The notes beneath the pieces were generated by a model. The model searched no databases. It was not told where the DNA came from and was given only the letters and a program-made list of their open reading frames with translations. From positions 124,001 to 188,000 of the forward strand of contig NZ_VTGY01000011.1 in the NCBI RefSeq assembly GCF_009729075.1: a DNA stretch of 64,000 bases, written 5' to 3'. Position 1 is the first letter of the stretch; every line of letters starts with the position of its first letter. The position numbers and the translations under genes were made by a program. This document shows, piece after piece, positions 1 to 9,123 of the stretch. The stretch is from Mycolicibacterium sp. CBMA 226 (GTDB lineage: Bacteria; Actinomycetota; Actinomycetes; Mycobacteriales; Mycobacteriaceae).

Positions 1-239
1 TTCTGCTGCGTCTGGGTGGAGTCGCGCTGGACCACTCCCTGCTCGACCAGATGCAGCGTGCGGGCGGGCACCGCTCCCCCGTGCACCCGCCGGATGACGC
101 CGGCCTTGTCGAGGACGTCGAGGTCTCGGCGCACGGTTTCGGTGGTGACGTCGTAGGTCTCGGCGAGTTCATTGACGGAGGCGCGACCGTCGGCGAGGAC
201 TCGCGCGGCGATGGCTTGCTGCCGTTCTTCCGCGTACAT
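1..239 (-). CDS. DeoR-family transcriptional repressor, N-terminal part (gene runs off the left edge)
   Basis: Read on the minus strand from an ATG at 239-237, the sequence gives MYAEERQQAIAARVLADG, then a winged helix-turn-helix (SVNELAETYDVTTETVRRDL) and the RVHGGAVPA segment typical of DeoR repressors. Only about 79 residues lie in the window; the sugar-phosphate sensor domain is missing. The gene is divergent from ptsI with a 102-bp gap. Such regulators usually control fructose or other PTS sugar operons, so a FruR-like role is inferred from the neighbour only. Confidence 0.85.
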   Translation of the reverse strand, partial: MYAEERQQAIAARVLADGRASVNELAETYDVTTETVRRDLDVLDKAGVIRRVHGGAVPARTLHLVEQGVVQRDSTQTQQ

Positions 240-305
240 GACCCTCCAGTTGTGTGGGAACGCATCCGATTCGATCTTTGTATTGTTTGTTTTACGCTTG
301 GATGT

Positions 306-334
306 GTTGACTTGTCAACGGTTCGGAGTAATCT
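306..334 (+). promoter_or_regulatory. ptsI promoter with overlapping dyad operator
   Basis: A perfect dyad GTTGAC-TT-GTCAAC lies at 306-319. It contains a -35-like TTGACT (307-312), and 16 bases later there is a -10-like TAATCT (329-334). Transcription would start about 7 bases on, at or next to the ATG at 342, so the ptsI mRNA is probably leaderless. A repressor on the dyad, most simply the adjacent DeoR protein, would cover the -35 box. The sites are seen; the regulator is inferred. Confidence 0.55.
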
Positions 335-341
335 ACATCAC

Positions 342-2081
342 ATGAGCCAGACATCTGTGAGCCCGTCGCCTTTGGTAGCCGACGTGGAGACCGTTCGTTC
401 GCCCAGCGGTGCACCTGTGGTGCTGCACGGGGTCCCTGCCGTCGGCGGAGTGCGCTACGCGCCGGTGCTGTGGCCGGGCGCCCGACCTGTGCCGGAGGCC
501 GACGACACCGCCCCTGAGCTGGCAGAGCCGGAACGGGCGGGGGAGCGGGAGCGCTTCGCGGCGGCTTCGTTGGCGGTCGCGGACCGGCTGCGCAGCCGGG
601 CGGCGCGGGCGACGGGAGCCGCGGCGGAGGTGCTGGCCACGACGGCGGCGCTCGCGCAGGACAGGGCCTGGGCGGCGGCGGCGGACAAGCGCATCGCCGA
701 TGGCATGTCCGCGGTGCGGGCGGTCGTCGCGACGGCGGACCAGTTCGTCGAGATGTTCACCCGGATGGGCGGACTCATGGCCGAGCGGGTAGCGGACCTC
801 AGGGATATCCGGGATCGGGTGATCGCGGATCTGCGGGGCCTTCCCGAGCCGGGGGTGCCGGTGCCGGACGTGCCGTCGGTGCTGTGTGCCGAGGATCTGG
901 CGCCCGCCGACACCGCCGGGCTCGACCCCAACCTGGTGGTCGCGCTGGTGACCAGCCTCGGCGGGCCGACCAGCCACACCGCGATCATCGCCCGTCAACT
1001 GGGTATCCCGTGCGTCGTGGCCGTCTCCGGGCTCGAGCAGGTGCGATCGGGGGCGATGGTGCTGGTGGACGGTACCCACGGCACCGTGACGGTCGAGCCC
1101 GACGCGACCGTGGCGGCCGCGGCCGTCGCTCAGGCCCGCCACGAGGCCGACCTCGCGGAGAGCTGGCAGGGCCCCGGCGCCACTGTTGACGGTCATCGGG
1201 TGGCGGTGCTCGCCAATGTGCAGGACGGTGCCGCTGCGCAAGCGGCGGCTGAGACCCCGGCAGAGGGCATCGGTCTGTTTCGCACCGAATTGTGCTTTCT
1301 GAATCGGGATCTGGAGCCGTCGGTTGCCGAGCAGGCGCAGATATACGGCGACGTGCTGGCGGCTTTCCCGGGGCGGAAGGTCGTGGTGCGCACCCTGGAC
1401 GCGGGCTCGGACAAGCCGCTGCGATTCGCCGGTCATGCCGATGAGGCCAACCCGGCGCTGGGGGTGCGCGGCATCCGGATCGCCCAGGGCAATCCGGATC
1501 TGCTGACGCGCCAGTTGCAGGCGATCGCCGACGCGGCGGCAGCGACGGGCCAGCGCCCATGGGTGATGGCTCCGATGATCGCGACGCCGTCGGAAGCGAA
1601 AGCCTTTGCGGCGCAGGTGCGGTCCTTCGGCCTGACACCCGGCGTGATGATCGAGGTGCCCGCCGCAGCGTTGTTGGCGGACCGGATATTGCGACACGTC
1701 GACTTCCTGTCGATCGGCACCAACGATCTGACCCAGTACACGATGGCCGCCGACCGGATGTCGGCCGACCTGGCCACCCTGAGCGACCCTTGGCAGCCGG
1801 CGGTGCTGGCGTTGGTGCACACGGCCGCCAAGGCGGGTGCGGAGCAGGGCAAGCCGGTCGGGGTGTGTGGCGAGGCTGCGGCCGACCCGGCACTGGCGTG
1901 CGTCCTGGTCGGGTTGGGTGTGACGTCGCTGTCGACGGCGGCGGCCGCGGTGCGCGCGGTCGGTGCCGCGTTGGCGGGCGTGACGCTGGAGCAGTGCCGG
2001 GTGGCCGCGGCGGCGGCACTGGCTGCTGAGTCGTCGGCAGATGCCCGCAGTGCGGCGCTCGCCGCGCTGGCCGCCGGCTGA
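342..2081 (+). CDS. ptsI: PTS enzyme I (phosphoenolpyruvate-protein phosphotransferase)
   Basis: This cytoplasmic enzyme takes phosphate from PEP onto a histidine and passes it to HPr, the first step of sugar uptake by the PTS. The 579-residue chain has the swivelling-domain signature GGPTSHTAIIAR with the phospho-histidine at about residue 212. The C-terminal PEP-binding barrel shows FRTELCFLNRD, SIGTNDLTQYTMAADR and the catalytic-cysteine motif GVCGEAAADP. Length fits the family. The ATG at 342 is chosen because it sits just after a promoter and because the frame upstream encodes no family sequence. HPr and the sugar permease are not in the window and are probably beyond the left edge with the DeoR gene. 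Confidence 0.93.
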   Translation: MSQTSVSPSPLVADVETVRSPSGAPVVLHGVPAVGGVRYAPVLWPGARPVPEADDTAPELAEPERAGERERFAAASLAVADRLRSRAARATGAAAEVLATTAALAQDRAWAAAADKRIADGMSAVRAVVATADQFVEMFTRMGGLMAERVADLRDIRDRVIADLRGLPEPGVPVPDVPSVLCAEDLAPADTAGLDPNLVVALVTSLGGPTSHTAIIARQLGIPCVVAVSGLEQVRSGAMVLVDGTHGTVTVEPDATVAAAAVAQARHEADLAESWQGPGATVDGHRVAVLANVQDGAAAQAAAETPAEGIGLFRTELCFLNRDLEPSVAEQAQIYGDVLAAFPGRKVVVRTLDAGSDKPLRFAGHADEANPALGVRGIRIAQGNPDLLTRQLQAIADAAAATGQRPWVMAPMIATPSEAKAFAAQVRSFGLTPGVMIEVPAAALLADRILRHVDFLSIGTNDLTQYTMAADRMSADLATLSDPWQPAVLALVHTAAKAGAEQGKPVGVCGEAAADPALACVLVGLGVTSLSTAAAAVRAVGAALAGVTLEQCRVAAAAALAAESSADARSAALAALAAG

Positions 2082-2099
2082 CCGGTGGGCGCCTGGAAT

Positions 2100-2121
2100 T
2101 AATCGGACCGCAGTCCGGTTA
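2100..2121. promoter_or_regulatory. Dyad operator candidate upstream of pirin gene
   Basis: TAATCGGAC (2100-2108), four bases, then GTCCGGTTA (2113-2121): arms match at 8 of 9 positions. It ends 8 bases before the pirin ATG at 2130, in the 48-bp gap after ptsI. This is the size and form of TetR- or HxlR-class operators. No binding protein can be named. Confidence 0.45.
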
Positions 2122-2129
2122 TTGGTGGC

Positions 2130-3104
2130 ATGCCTGCTATCACTGCTGACACGATCAGCTTGCCGCGTATTGCTCCCGCTGCGCCGAGCGACACAGAACG
2201 CCCGGTGCGGTCCATCACCACCGGCCCTCGTGGCTACGAGGGCGAGGGTTTCCCCGTGGTCCGCGCCTTCGCGGGCGTCAGTGCGGCCGACCTCGATCCG
2301 TTCGTCCACCTGGACCAGATGGGTGAGGTCGAGTACGAACCCGGTGAACCGAGGGGCACTGACTGGCACCCGCACCGCGGGTTCGAGACGGTGACCTACA
2401 TGATCGACGGCCGCTTCGCGCACCAGGATTCACATGGTGGCGGTGGCCTGATCACCGACGGCGCCACGCAGTGGATGACCGCCGGATCGGGAATCCTGCA
2501 CATCGAGACGCCGCCCGCCGAACTCGTCGAGAGCGGTGGCCTGTTCCACGGCCTGCAGCTGTGGGTGAACCTGCCCAAGAAGGACAAGTTCGCCGCCCCC
2601 AGGTATCAGGCCATCGAGGGCACAGACGTCACCCTGCTGTCGTCCGACGACGGTGGTGCGCTGGTGCGCGTCATCGCCGGCGAGATCGGCGATGCCAAGG
2701 GACCGGGCGGTACGCACACGCCAATCACCATGGCGCACGCCACAATTGCGCCCGGGGCGCGACTCGACCTGCCGTGGAACCGCAAGTTCAACGCGCTCGT
2801 CTACATCCTCTCCGGACGCGGCACCGTCGGACCCGTCGGGCACCCCATCCACCAGGGCCAGCTCGCGGTGCTGGGGCCGGGGGACCGGATCACGGTCGCT
2901 GCCGATGCGGGGCAGGACTCCAACCGGCCCGCGCTCGAGGTGCTGTTGCTAGGTGGCCAGCCGATCCGGGAACCCGTCTTCCACTACGGCCCGTTCGTGA
3001 TGAACTCCAAGTCGGAGCTCATCGAGGCGTTCGAGGACTTCCAGTCCGGCAAGTTCGGCACTATTCCGCCGAACGCGCTGAAGCCGCACCGGTCGGGGCG
3101 CTGA
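2130..3104 (+). CDS. Pirin family protein
   Basis: A 324-residue cytoplasmic bicupin. The N-terminal cupin carries the pirin metal-site region (WHPHRGFETVTYMIDG, about residues 84-99) with the histidines that bind Fe in characterised pirins, and a later HIETPPAE segment supplies further ligand-type residues. The C-terminal cupin includes LPWNRKFNALVYILSG. Pirins act as quercetin dioxygenases or redox-sensitive protein partners; which applies here cannot be told. Its stop codon abuts the end of the convergent membrane protein gene with no gap. A dyad directly upstream suggests separate control from ptsI. Confidence 0.9.
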   Translation: MPAITADTISLPRIAPAAPSDTERPVRSITTGPRGYEGEGFPVVRAFAGVSAADLDPFVHLDQMGEVEYEPGEPRGTDWHPHRGFETVTYMIDGRFAHQDSHGGGGLITDGATQWMTAGSGILHIETPPAELVESGGLFHGLQLWVNLPKKDKFAAPRYQAIEGTDVTLLSSDDGGALVRVIAGEIGDAKGPGGTHTPITMAHATIAPGARLDLPWNRKFNALVYILSGRGTVGPVGHPIHQGQLAVLGPGDRITVAADAGQDSNRPALEVLLLGGQPIREPVFHYGPFVMNSKSELIEAFEDFQSGKFGTIPPNALKPHRSGR

Positions 3105-5279
3105 TCACGCGGGCGCCGGGTCCGGGTAGAGCAACTCCAGCTCGCCGAGGCTGGCGGCGACGGTCACCAGAGGCAGCGCGGCCTCGACCGACAACGTCCC
3201 GCCGGCCTCGGCGCGCAGGGCGAGCACGAAGTCGTCACTGATGGGTGTGCGCTCTGCGGTATCGGGGTGCTCGGTGCCCGAGATCCGGGCGCAGATCGAC
3301 GCGGTGTGGGCTTCGAGTACCTCGCGGGCGGCCTGATAGGGACCCAGGGGCGGTGGCACGACGTCGGCGATGAGGTCGGCCGCCGCGCGCAACCGAACTG
3401 TCTGATTGGCGGCCCGGACCACCGGCGCACGCAGCTCCGTCGCCCCGCTGCTCTCCGAAAGGAAGTGGCGCACAGCATCATCGACGGTCCGGGAGGCCGT
3501 CAGGGCGTCGAAGCTCAGGGCGTGCACCCGGTCGGTGGCAGCCTCGGAAGCGCCGCGCGTCACCCGCCGCACGGCCGCGGTCAGGTACCGCGTGCCGGCG
3601 GTGCGCGCCGAGGCCAGCGTGCGGTGGACGACCCCCGCCGAACCGCGCGGCCACAGCAGAAGCGACACCACGACACCTACTGCGGCGCCGACCAGGACGT
3701 TCTCGAGCCGGATCAGCCCGACGCGCCAGCCGGCGGGACTGATCAGGTTGTAGATGGTGAGCACCAACATGGTGAACATCGCCTGTCCCGCGACGAAGGA
3801 AAACACGTCGGGCACATAGGCCGAACCGAACGCCACGATCGGCAGGACCAGCCACAGCAGCACGGGGTTCGCGCCGATCAGGTGGATCACCACGGTGCCG
3901 AGGAGGAAGCCGATCGCGGTGCCGCCGACCGCGCGGACCACGCGCGTGCCAGTGGTCAGTGCACTGCTGCGCAGCACGGACAGGGACGCCATGGCGATCC
4001 AGAATCCGTGTTGCAGGGGAAACAGATGAACGACCGCGACCGCCACGGCCAACCCGATGCCCGTGCGAAGGCTGTTCTGTACGACGACGGCCCGGGTCGC
4101 GACGAATCCCGACGGGATGGCGGACACGGCCTGGGATTCCGACAGCACCCGGTCGAGGTTTCCGGCTGCCGGCAGCCGTCGCCCCAGGACCCGGGCCCAC
4201 ACCGGGCGGGCATCGGCGTCGGCGGCCAGTCCAATGACTCGGCCCGTCGCCCCGATACACGCCGAGAAAGTGCGCAGCCGCAACAGTTTTCGGCCCGTCG
4301 CGACGGCCACCAGGTCGTCGGGCTCACCCTGGATCAGCTCGATGTCCTCGCGGTAGCGGCCGCGGGTCGCGGCCCGGTGCGCGGTGAGGGCCTCGGCCAG
4401 ATCGGCGCGGTAGCGATCACGGCCCTCGGCTCGCGGCGTGCTGAGCACCCGGGCACAGTCGTTCAGTACCCGAATGGCGGGTTCACGCGTCTCCGCCAGC
4501 AGCGAGCCGGTGGCGTCGGTGGCGCGGTCGCACAGCCAGCGCAGGTCGTCGACGACGCGCACCAGGGCGCGACTGCCGGCGGTCAACCCGACCGGGCGGA
4601 AATCGGCGCCGAGGAAGTTGTCTCCCAGCACTTCCATCGCATCGGAGAGCTCTTGCGCTGTTGCCGACCCCTCCAGCCGGGCCGCCAGCAGGCGACACAC
4701 CTGCGCGGCGTGCTTGCGCAGGTCGTCGTGATGGGTGGGCGGCAACAGGAACAATGCGGCCGGAACGGCGATGGTCCAGGCCACTGCCCAGCCGAGCAGT
4801 CGATCGGGCACCGGGCCGGCCGGCGTGCACACCGGCAGCACGAACGTCATCAAGGTGGACCGTTGACCTGCGGCGATGATCTCGCTGAGGACGCCGGAGA
4901 ACGTCACCAGCAGCCCGACGGCGAACATCGCCGGCACCGCCAGCCACGGATGTGGCGACAGCAGCGTCCCCAGCGTGATCAGAACCGCGCCGTTGAACCC
5001 GAGACCAGCGTAGGCCAGCGCCCGTGCCGGGCGGTTGCCGGGAAAATCCACCACCACCAGCAGCGCGACCGCGCCGAAGATGGCGAACAGCGTCGTCTGG
5101 GACCTGCTGCCGACGGCGGTACCGACCGCCAAGCCAGCGATCGCGACCACCGGGAGCATCACACCGGCGCGCGTCGCCCGCCGTAGGGCGTCGTATTCGG
5201 GATCCTTGTCGCGCAGCCGCGTGACGAGCTGCTGCCGGCGCAACGCCGGCGACACCACGCCCGCCATGGCGCCCAACAT
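3105..5279 (-). CDS. FUSC-type inner-membrane protein
   Basis: A 724-residue membrane protein with the duplicated layout of the FUSC/aromatic-acid-exporter family. An N-terminal bundle of about six hydrophobic helices (residues 35-185) is followed by a long soluble region (about 190-375), a second helical bundle (about 385-545) and a soluble C-terminus. Relatives are implicated in efflux of aromatic acids or membrane stress; the substrate here is unknown. Start is ATG at 5279; an internal ATG four codons on is equally possible. It is divergent from a TetR gene 244 bp away, a common arrangement for a regulated efflux protein. Confidence 0.82.
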   Translation of the reverse strand: MLGAMAGVVSPALRRQQLVTRLRDKDPEYDALRRATRAGVMLPVVAIAGLAVGTAVGSRSQTTLFAIFGAVALLVVVDFPGNRPARALAYAGLGFNGAVLITLGTLLSPHPWLAVPAMFAVGLLVTFSGVLSEIIAAGQRSTLMTFVLPVCTPAGPVPDRLLGWAVAWTIAVPAALFLLPPTHHDDLRKHAAQVCRLLAARLEGSATAQELSDAMEVLGDNFLGADFRPVGLTAGSRALVRVVDDLRWLCDRATDATGSLLAETREPAIRVLNDCARVLSTPRAEGRDRYRADLAEALTAHRAATRGRYREDIELIQGEPDDLVAVATGRKLLRLRTFSACIGATGRVIGLAADADARPVWARVLGRRLPAAGNLDRVLSESQAVSAIPSGFVATRAVVVQNSLRTGIGLAVAVAVVHLFPLQHGFWIAMASLSVLRSSALTTGTRVVRAVGGTAIGFLLGTVVIHLIGANPVLLWLVLPIVAFGSAYVPDVFSFVAGQAMFTMLVLTIYNLISPAGWRVGLIRLENVLVGAAVGVVVSLLLWPRGSAGVVHRTLASARTAGTRYLTAAVRRVTRGASEAATDRVHALSFDALTASRTVDDAVRHFLSESSGATELRAPVVRAANQTVRLRAAADLIADVVPPPLGPYQAAREVLEAHTASICARISGTEHPDTAERTPISDDFVLALRAEAGGTLSVEAALPLVTVAASLGELELLYPDPAPA

Positions 5280-5523
5280 TAATTTGGCTGACGTCGTCGT
5301 GTCCCGGCAACAACACGCGTGTGGCGCTGGTCTCTCGCGGCCACCGGCAGCCCGGGGTCGTTCCTGGCCGGGCTACCGATCGGGACTGCCCGGCGGCCGC
5401 CAACCGTACGCGGTTCCGCGCTCGGTTGTTGACAGAACTGCAAGTTTGCTGGAAGAAGCCGATTCAGTGGCTGTACTTCGCATACGAGCAGGATCAGGCC
5501 GAGATCTGTGGCACAATTTGACG
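5280..5523. promoter_or_regulatory. Divergent regulatory region between FUSC protein and TetR genes
   Basis: This 244-bp gap should hold both promoters. A TTGACA hexamer at 5429-5434 faces the TetR gene but has no good -10 box at normal spacing. An inverted pair AGCCCGG (5349-5355) / CCGGGCT (5368-5374) with a 12-base spacer is the only dyad noticed; its GC content makes chance plausible. No convincing small gene was seen. Confidence 0.4.
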
Positions 5524-6159
5524 ATGCCGTACATCGCCACCCGAGGTCCGGGTCGTCCTCCCGCGGCGAAGGCGGCCGAAACCCGTGAGCGCATTCTGCG
5601 CGCTGCCCGCGAGGTTTTCAGTGAACTTGGTTATGACGCAGCAACATTCCAAGCCATCGCAATCCGCGCGGATCTGACGCGCCCAGCGATCAACCATTAC
5701 TTCGCGAACAAGCGGGTGCTCTACGGCGAGGTCCTCGATCAGACCAATGCCATGGTGGTCGCTGCGGGACGTCGCCGGGCCGAGGAGGAGACCACCTTCA
5801 TCCGGCGCCTGTCGTCGTTTTTCGTCGCAGCCATCCAGGCCGACTCCGAGGATCGTTCCGCCGCCGCGTTCCTGGTGACGTCGATCCTCGAGGCGCAGCG
5901 GCATCCCGAATTGCGCCAGGAGGAGCACGACGCGCTCGTCGCGTCCCGTGAGTTCGTGACCTGGGCCGTCACCGACGCCATCGAGCGCGGTGAGCTGGCC
6001 GTCGACACCGAGGTGTCCACCGTGGTGGAGATGCTGATCGCCGTGATGTGGGGGATGGGCTTCTACGCCGGGTACGTCGGCAGTCACCAGGAGCTGACCG
6101 CCGTCATCGAGCGGCTCGAACTGCTGCTCGCCAACAAACTGTGGCAGGTCACCGAATAG
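5524..6159 (+). CDS. TetR/AcrR-family transcriptional regulator
   Basis: A 211-residue one-component regulator. The N-terminal DNA-binding domain (about residues 20-65) has TRERILRAAREVFSELGYD followed by the recognition-helix region ADLTRPAINHYFANKRVLY. The remainder is an all-helical ligand domain with no recognisable ligand signature. The ATG at 5524 gives the usual short basic N-terminus; longer forms run into non-coding sequence. It probably controls itself and perhaps the divergent membrane protein. Confidence 0.9.
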   Translation: MPYIATRGPGRPPAAKAAETRERILRAAREVFSELGYDAATFQAIAIRADLTRPAINHYFANKRVLYGEVLDQTNAMVVAAGRRRAEEETTFIRRLSSFFVAAIQADSEDRSAAAFLVTSILEAQRHPELRQEEHDALVASREFVTWAVTDAIERGELAVDTEVSTVVEMLIAVMWGMGFYAGYVGSHQELTAVIERLELLLANKLWQVTE

Positions 6160-6250
6160 ACCGGGCACGTGTGCGGTGTCCGACGGTCAGGCCTCGCCAA
6201 CGCGGCCCGCAATGAACCTGATATCTGGGGGAGCGGTTTAGGCTCGGCGG

Positions 6251-7063
6251 GTGGCGATGCGGGCCAACGCACTTGGTGACTATCTGCGGGCGAGACGTGT
6301 GCAGGTGCGACCGCAAGACGTCGGCCTCGCCGTCGGCGCTCGTCGGCGTATAGCAGGACTGCGCCGCGAAGAACTGGCCCTGCTGGCCGGCATCAGCGTG
6401 GAGTACTATCAGCGGCTCGAGCAGGGGCGCGATAAGAACCCGTCCAGGCAGGTGCTCGATGCGCTCGCGCGGGCTCTGCGCCTCGACGTCAAGGCCACCG
6501 AGCACCTCTACCAGATCGCCAACCCGCCCGCGGCGCGAGAGCAAGATCAGGCTGCGGACGCGGTCCCCGAGGACATCCAGCAACTGATCAATCTGTTCAC
6601 CATGCCTGCGATCGTGGCCAATCGATGCCTTGACGTATTGGCGTCAAATGCCATTGCCCGAGCGCTGTCGGCGGGGCTCGAGCCGGGGCAGAACTTCCTA
6701 CGCTGGCGGCTGTTGGAACCGGAAGCGCGGGAGTTCTACGTTGATTGGGATGAAGCGACCGAGGTCGCTGTCAGCGGGTTGCGTGAAGCGGCGGGCAGCG
6801 ATCCCGACGACGCGCGGCTCCGGGCGCTGATCGACGAATTATCCTCTGCGAGTGAACGATTCCGTGAACTGTGGGCACGTGCGGAGGTGGGATATCGGGT
6901 TGGGGTGATGCACATGCGTCATCCCAAGGTGGGTGACCTGTACCTGCGCCGCTCGCGGCTCAACATCCCGTACTCCGGGGGCAAGCACGTCTTGATCTAC
7001 TACGCCGATCCGGACAGTGACTCGGCCAGCGCACTCGAGGCGTTACGGCCGCCCTCGTCATAG
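6251..7063 (+). CDS. XRE-family regulator with MmyB-like ligand domain
   Basis: A 270-residue protein. Residues about 8-75 form a Cro/C1-type helix-turn-helix (LGDYLRARR, then GLRREELALLAGISVEYY and RLEQGRDKNPS). The C-terminal part matches the MmyB-like, PAS-related domain widespread in actinobacteria, which is thought to bind small lipid-like ligands. The GTG at 6251 is used; an ATG two codons later is equally possible. It follows the TetR gene on the same strand after 91 bp. Its targets are unknown; the convergent aldo/keto reductase ends 46 bp downstream. Confidence 0.87.
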   Translation: MAMRANALGDYLRARRVQVRPQDVGLAVGARRRIAGLRREELALLAGISVEYYQRLEQGRDKNPSRQVLDALARALRLDVKATEHLYQIANPPAAREQDQAADAVPEDIQQLINLFTMPAIVANRCLDVLASNAIARALSAGLEPGQNFLRWRLLEPEAREFYVDWDEATEVAVSGLREAAGSDPDDARLRALIDELSSASERFRELWARAEVGYRVGVMHMRHPKVGDLYLRRSRLNIPYSGGKHVLIYYADPDSDSASALEALRPPSS

Positions 7064-7109
7064 CGCGCGGCCATCGCGGTGGCAACCCGGAACCGCATGC
7101 CAGTAGCCG

Positions 7110-7982
7110 TCATTCGCCGGACCCGGCGTTGCCGACCGCGTTGAACTCGGTGTCGGACAGCTCGATGGTCGCCGAGGCGACGTTGTCCTCGAGATGCCCG
7201 ACCTTCGATGTCCCGGGAATTGGCAACATCACCGGAGAACGCTTCAACAGCCAGGCGACGGCTAGTTGTGCCGGCGTAACGCCGTGATCTGCGGCGATCG
7301 TTCGGAGCGGGCTGTCATCGGCCGCGAGCGGACCCAAACCCAGTGGTGCCCAAGGAATGAATCCGATGCCGTCGTCCTCGCATGCCTGCAGAAGCGGTTC
7401 GGAACTGCGTGCCGTCAGGTTGTACATGTTCTGCACTGACACGATCGGTGCGATCTTCTGGGCCGCCCGCAGCTGCTCGACGGTGACCTCGGACAGCCCG
7501 ATGTGACGGATTTTGCCTTCCCGCTGCAACTTTGCAAGCTCGCCGATCTGGTCTTCGAGGGGGAAGTTGGGGTCGATGCGGTGCAGCTGGAACAGATCGA
7601 CACGGTCGACATCGAGCTGGCGAAGGCTCATCTCGCACTGCTGCCGTAGGTAGACAGGGAAGCCCAACGGCGTCCAGCTGTCCGGCCCCACGCGCAGCAA
7701 GCCGGCTTTGGTCGCAATGACCAACTCGTCGGGATAGGGGTGGAGGGCTTCACGAATCAGCGGCTCCGAAACATTCGGGCCGTATGAGTCGGCGGTGTCG
7801 ATGAAGTTGATGCCGAGTTCGATGGCGCGGCGCAGCACTCGGATGCATTCGTCGCGGTCGGCGGGTGGGCCCCAGACGCCGTCGCCCGTGATCCGCATAG
7901 CGCCGAATCCGAGGCGGTTGACAGTGAGGTCACCGCCGAGGGTGAACGTTCCTGATGCTTGAGCGACGGACTGGGGAGCCAT
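7110..7982 (-). CDS. Aldo/keto reductase
   Basis: A 290-residue NADPH-dependent TIM-barrel oxidoreductase. It has the family tetrad in order: Asp in NFIDTADSYG, Tyr in the same motif, Lys in VIATKAG and His in DLFQLHRIDP. The end of the barrel carries the cofactor-binding segment ending IPGTSKVGHLEDN. The start is placed at the ATG at 7982 (MAPQSVAQASGTF); the longer in-frame extension is not family-like. The physiological carbonyl substrate cannot be inferred. It is divergent from the methyltransferase gene. Confidence 0.9.
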   Translation of the reverse strand: MAPQSVAQASGTFTLGGDLTVNRLGFGAMRITGDGVWGPPADRDECIRVLRRAIELGINFIDTADSYGPNVSEPLIREALHPYPDELVIATKAGLLRVGPDSWTPLGFPVYLRQQCEMSLRQLDVDRVDLFQLHRIDPNFPLEDQIGELAKLQREGKIRHIGLSEVTVEQLRAAQKIAPIVSVQNMYNLTARSSEPLLQACEDDGIGFIPWAPLGLGPLAADDSPLRTIAADHGVTPAQLAVAWLLKRSPVMLPIPGTSKVGHLEDNVASATIELSDTEFNAVGNAGSGE

Positions 7983-8106
7983 TTCCCGACAGTACGTCCG
8001 GGGACGAGTTGAATTTGGTCGCGATCCTGGCCCCCTTATGGCCACCGAACGCGCCATGTTGCAAGCCTGCTCACGCACGGTGGCCGTCGCGGGGGATAAC
8101 GTCTAG

Positions 8107-9042
<936 letters not shown>

Positions 9043-9048
9043 TCCCGG

Positions 9049-9083
9049 CCGGTTGGCTCTTCAAACCAACCGGCTGGTTGGTT
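9049..9083. promoter_or_regulatory. Overlapping inverted repeats upstream of aldehyde dehydrogenase
   Basis: Three alternating copies of GGTTGG/CCAACC form two overlapping perfect dyads: CCGGTTGG (9049-9056) with CCAACCGG (9066-9073), and AACCAACC (9064-9071) with GGTTGGTT (9076-9083). The second is a 20-bp element of typical TetR-operator form. It lies 41 bp before the aldehyde dehydrogenase ATG and just after the methyltransferase stop. A hairpin acting as terminator is possible but there is no T-run. Confidence 0.55.
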
Positions 9084-9123
9084 AGGATTCCGGTGTTGCC
9101 TGGCTCACGTAAGGACGTACGTT

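Noticed and set aside
333..2423. 696-codon open frame antisense to ptsI and the pirin gene
   Set aside because: Arg/His/Gly-rich translation with no domain; it mirrors real genes on the other strand, as is common in GC-rich DNA.
3267..5186. 639-codon open frame opposite the FUSC-type gene
   Set aside because: Composition is dominated by Arg, Gln and Gly with no family motif, and the opposite strand encodes a clear membrane protein.
5349..5374. AGCCCGG/CCGGGCT inverted pair as a TetR operator
   Set aside because: The arms are pure GC-type sequence likely to recur by chance in this genome, and no promoter box is next to it.
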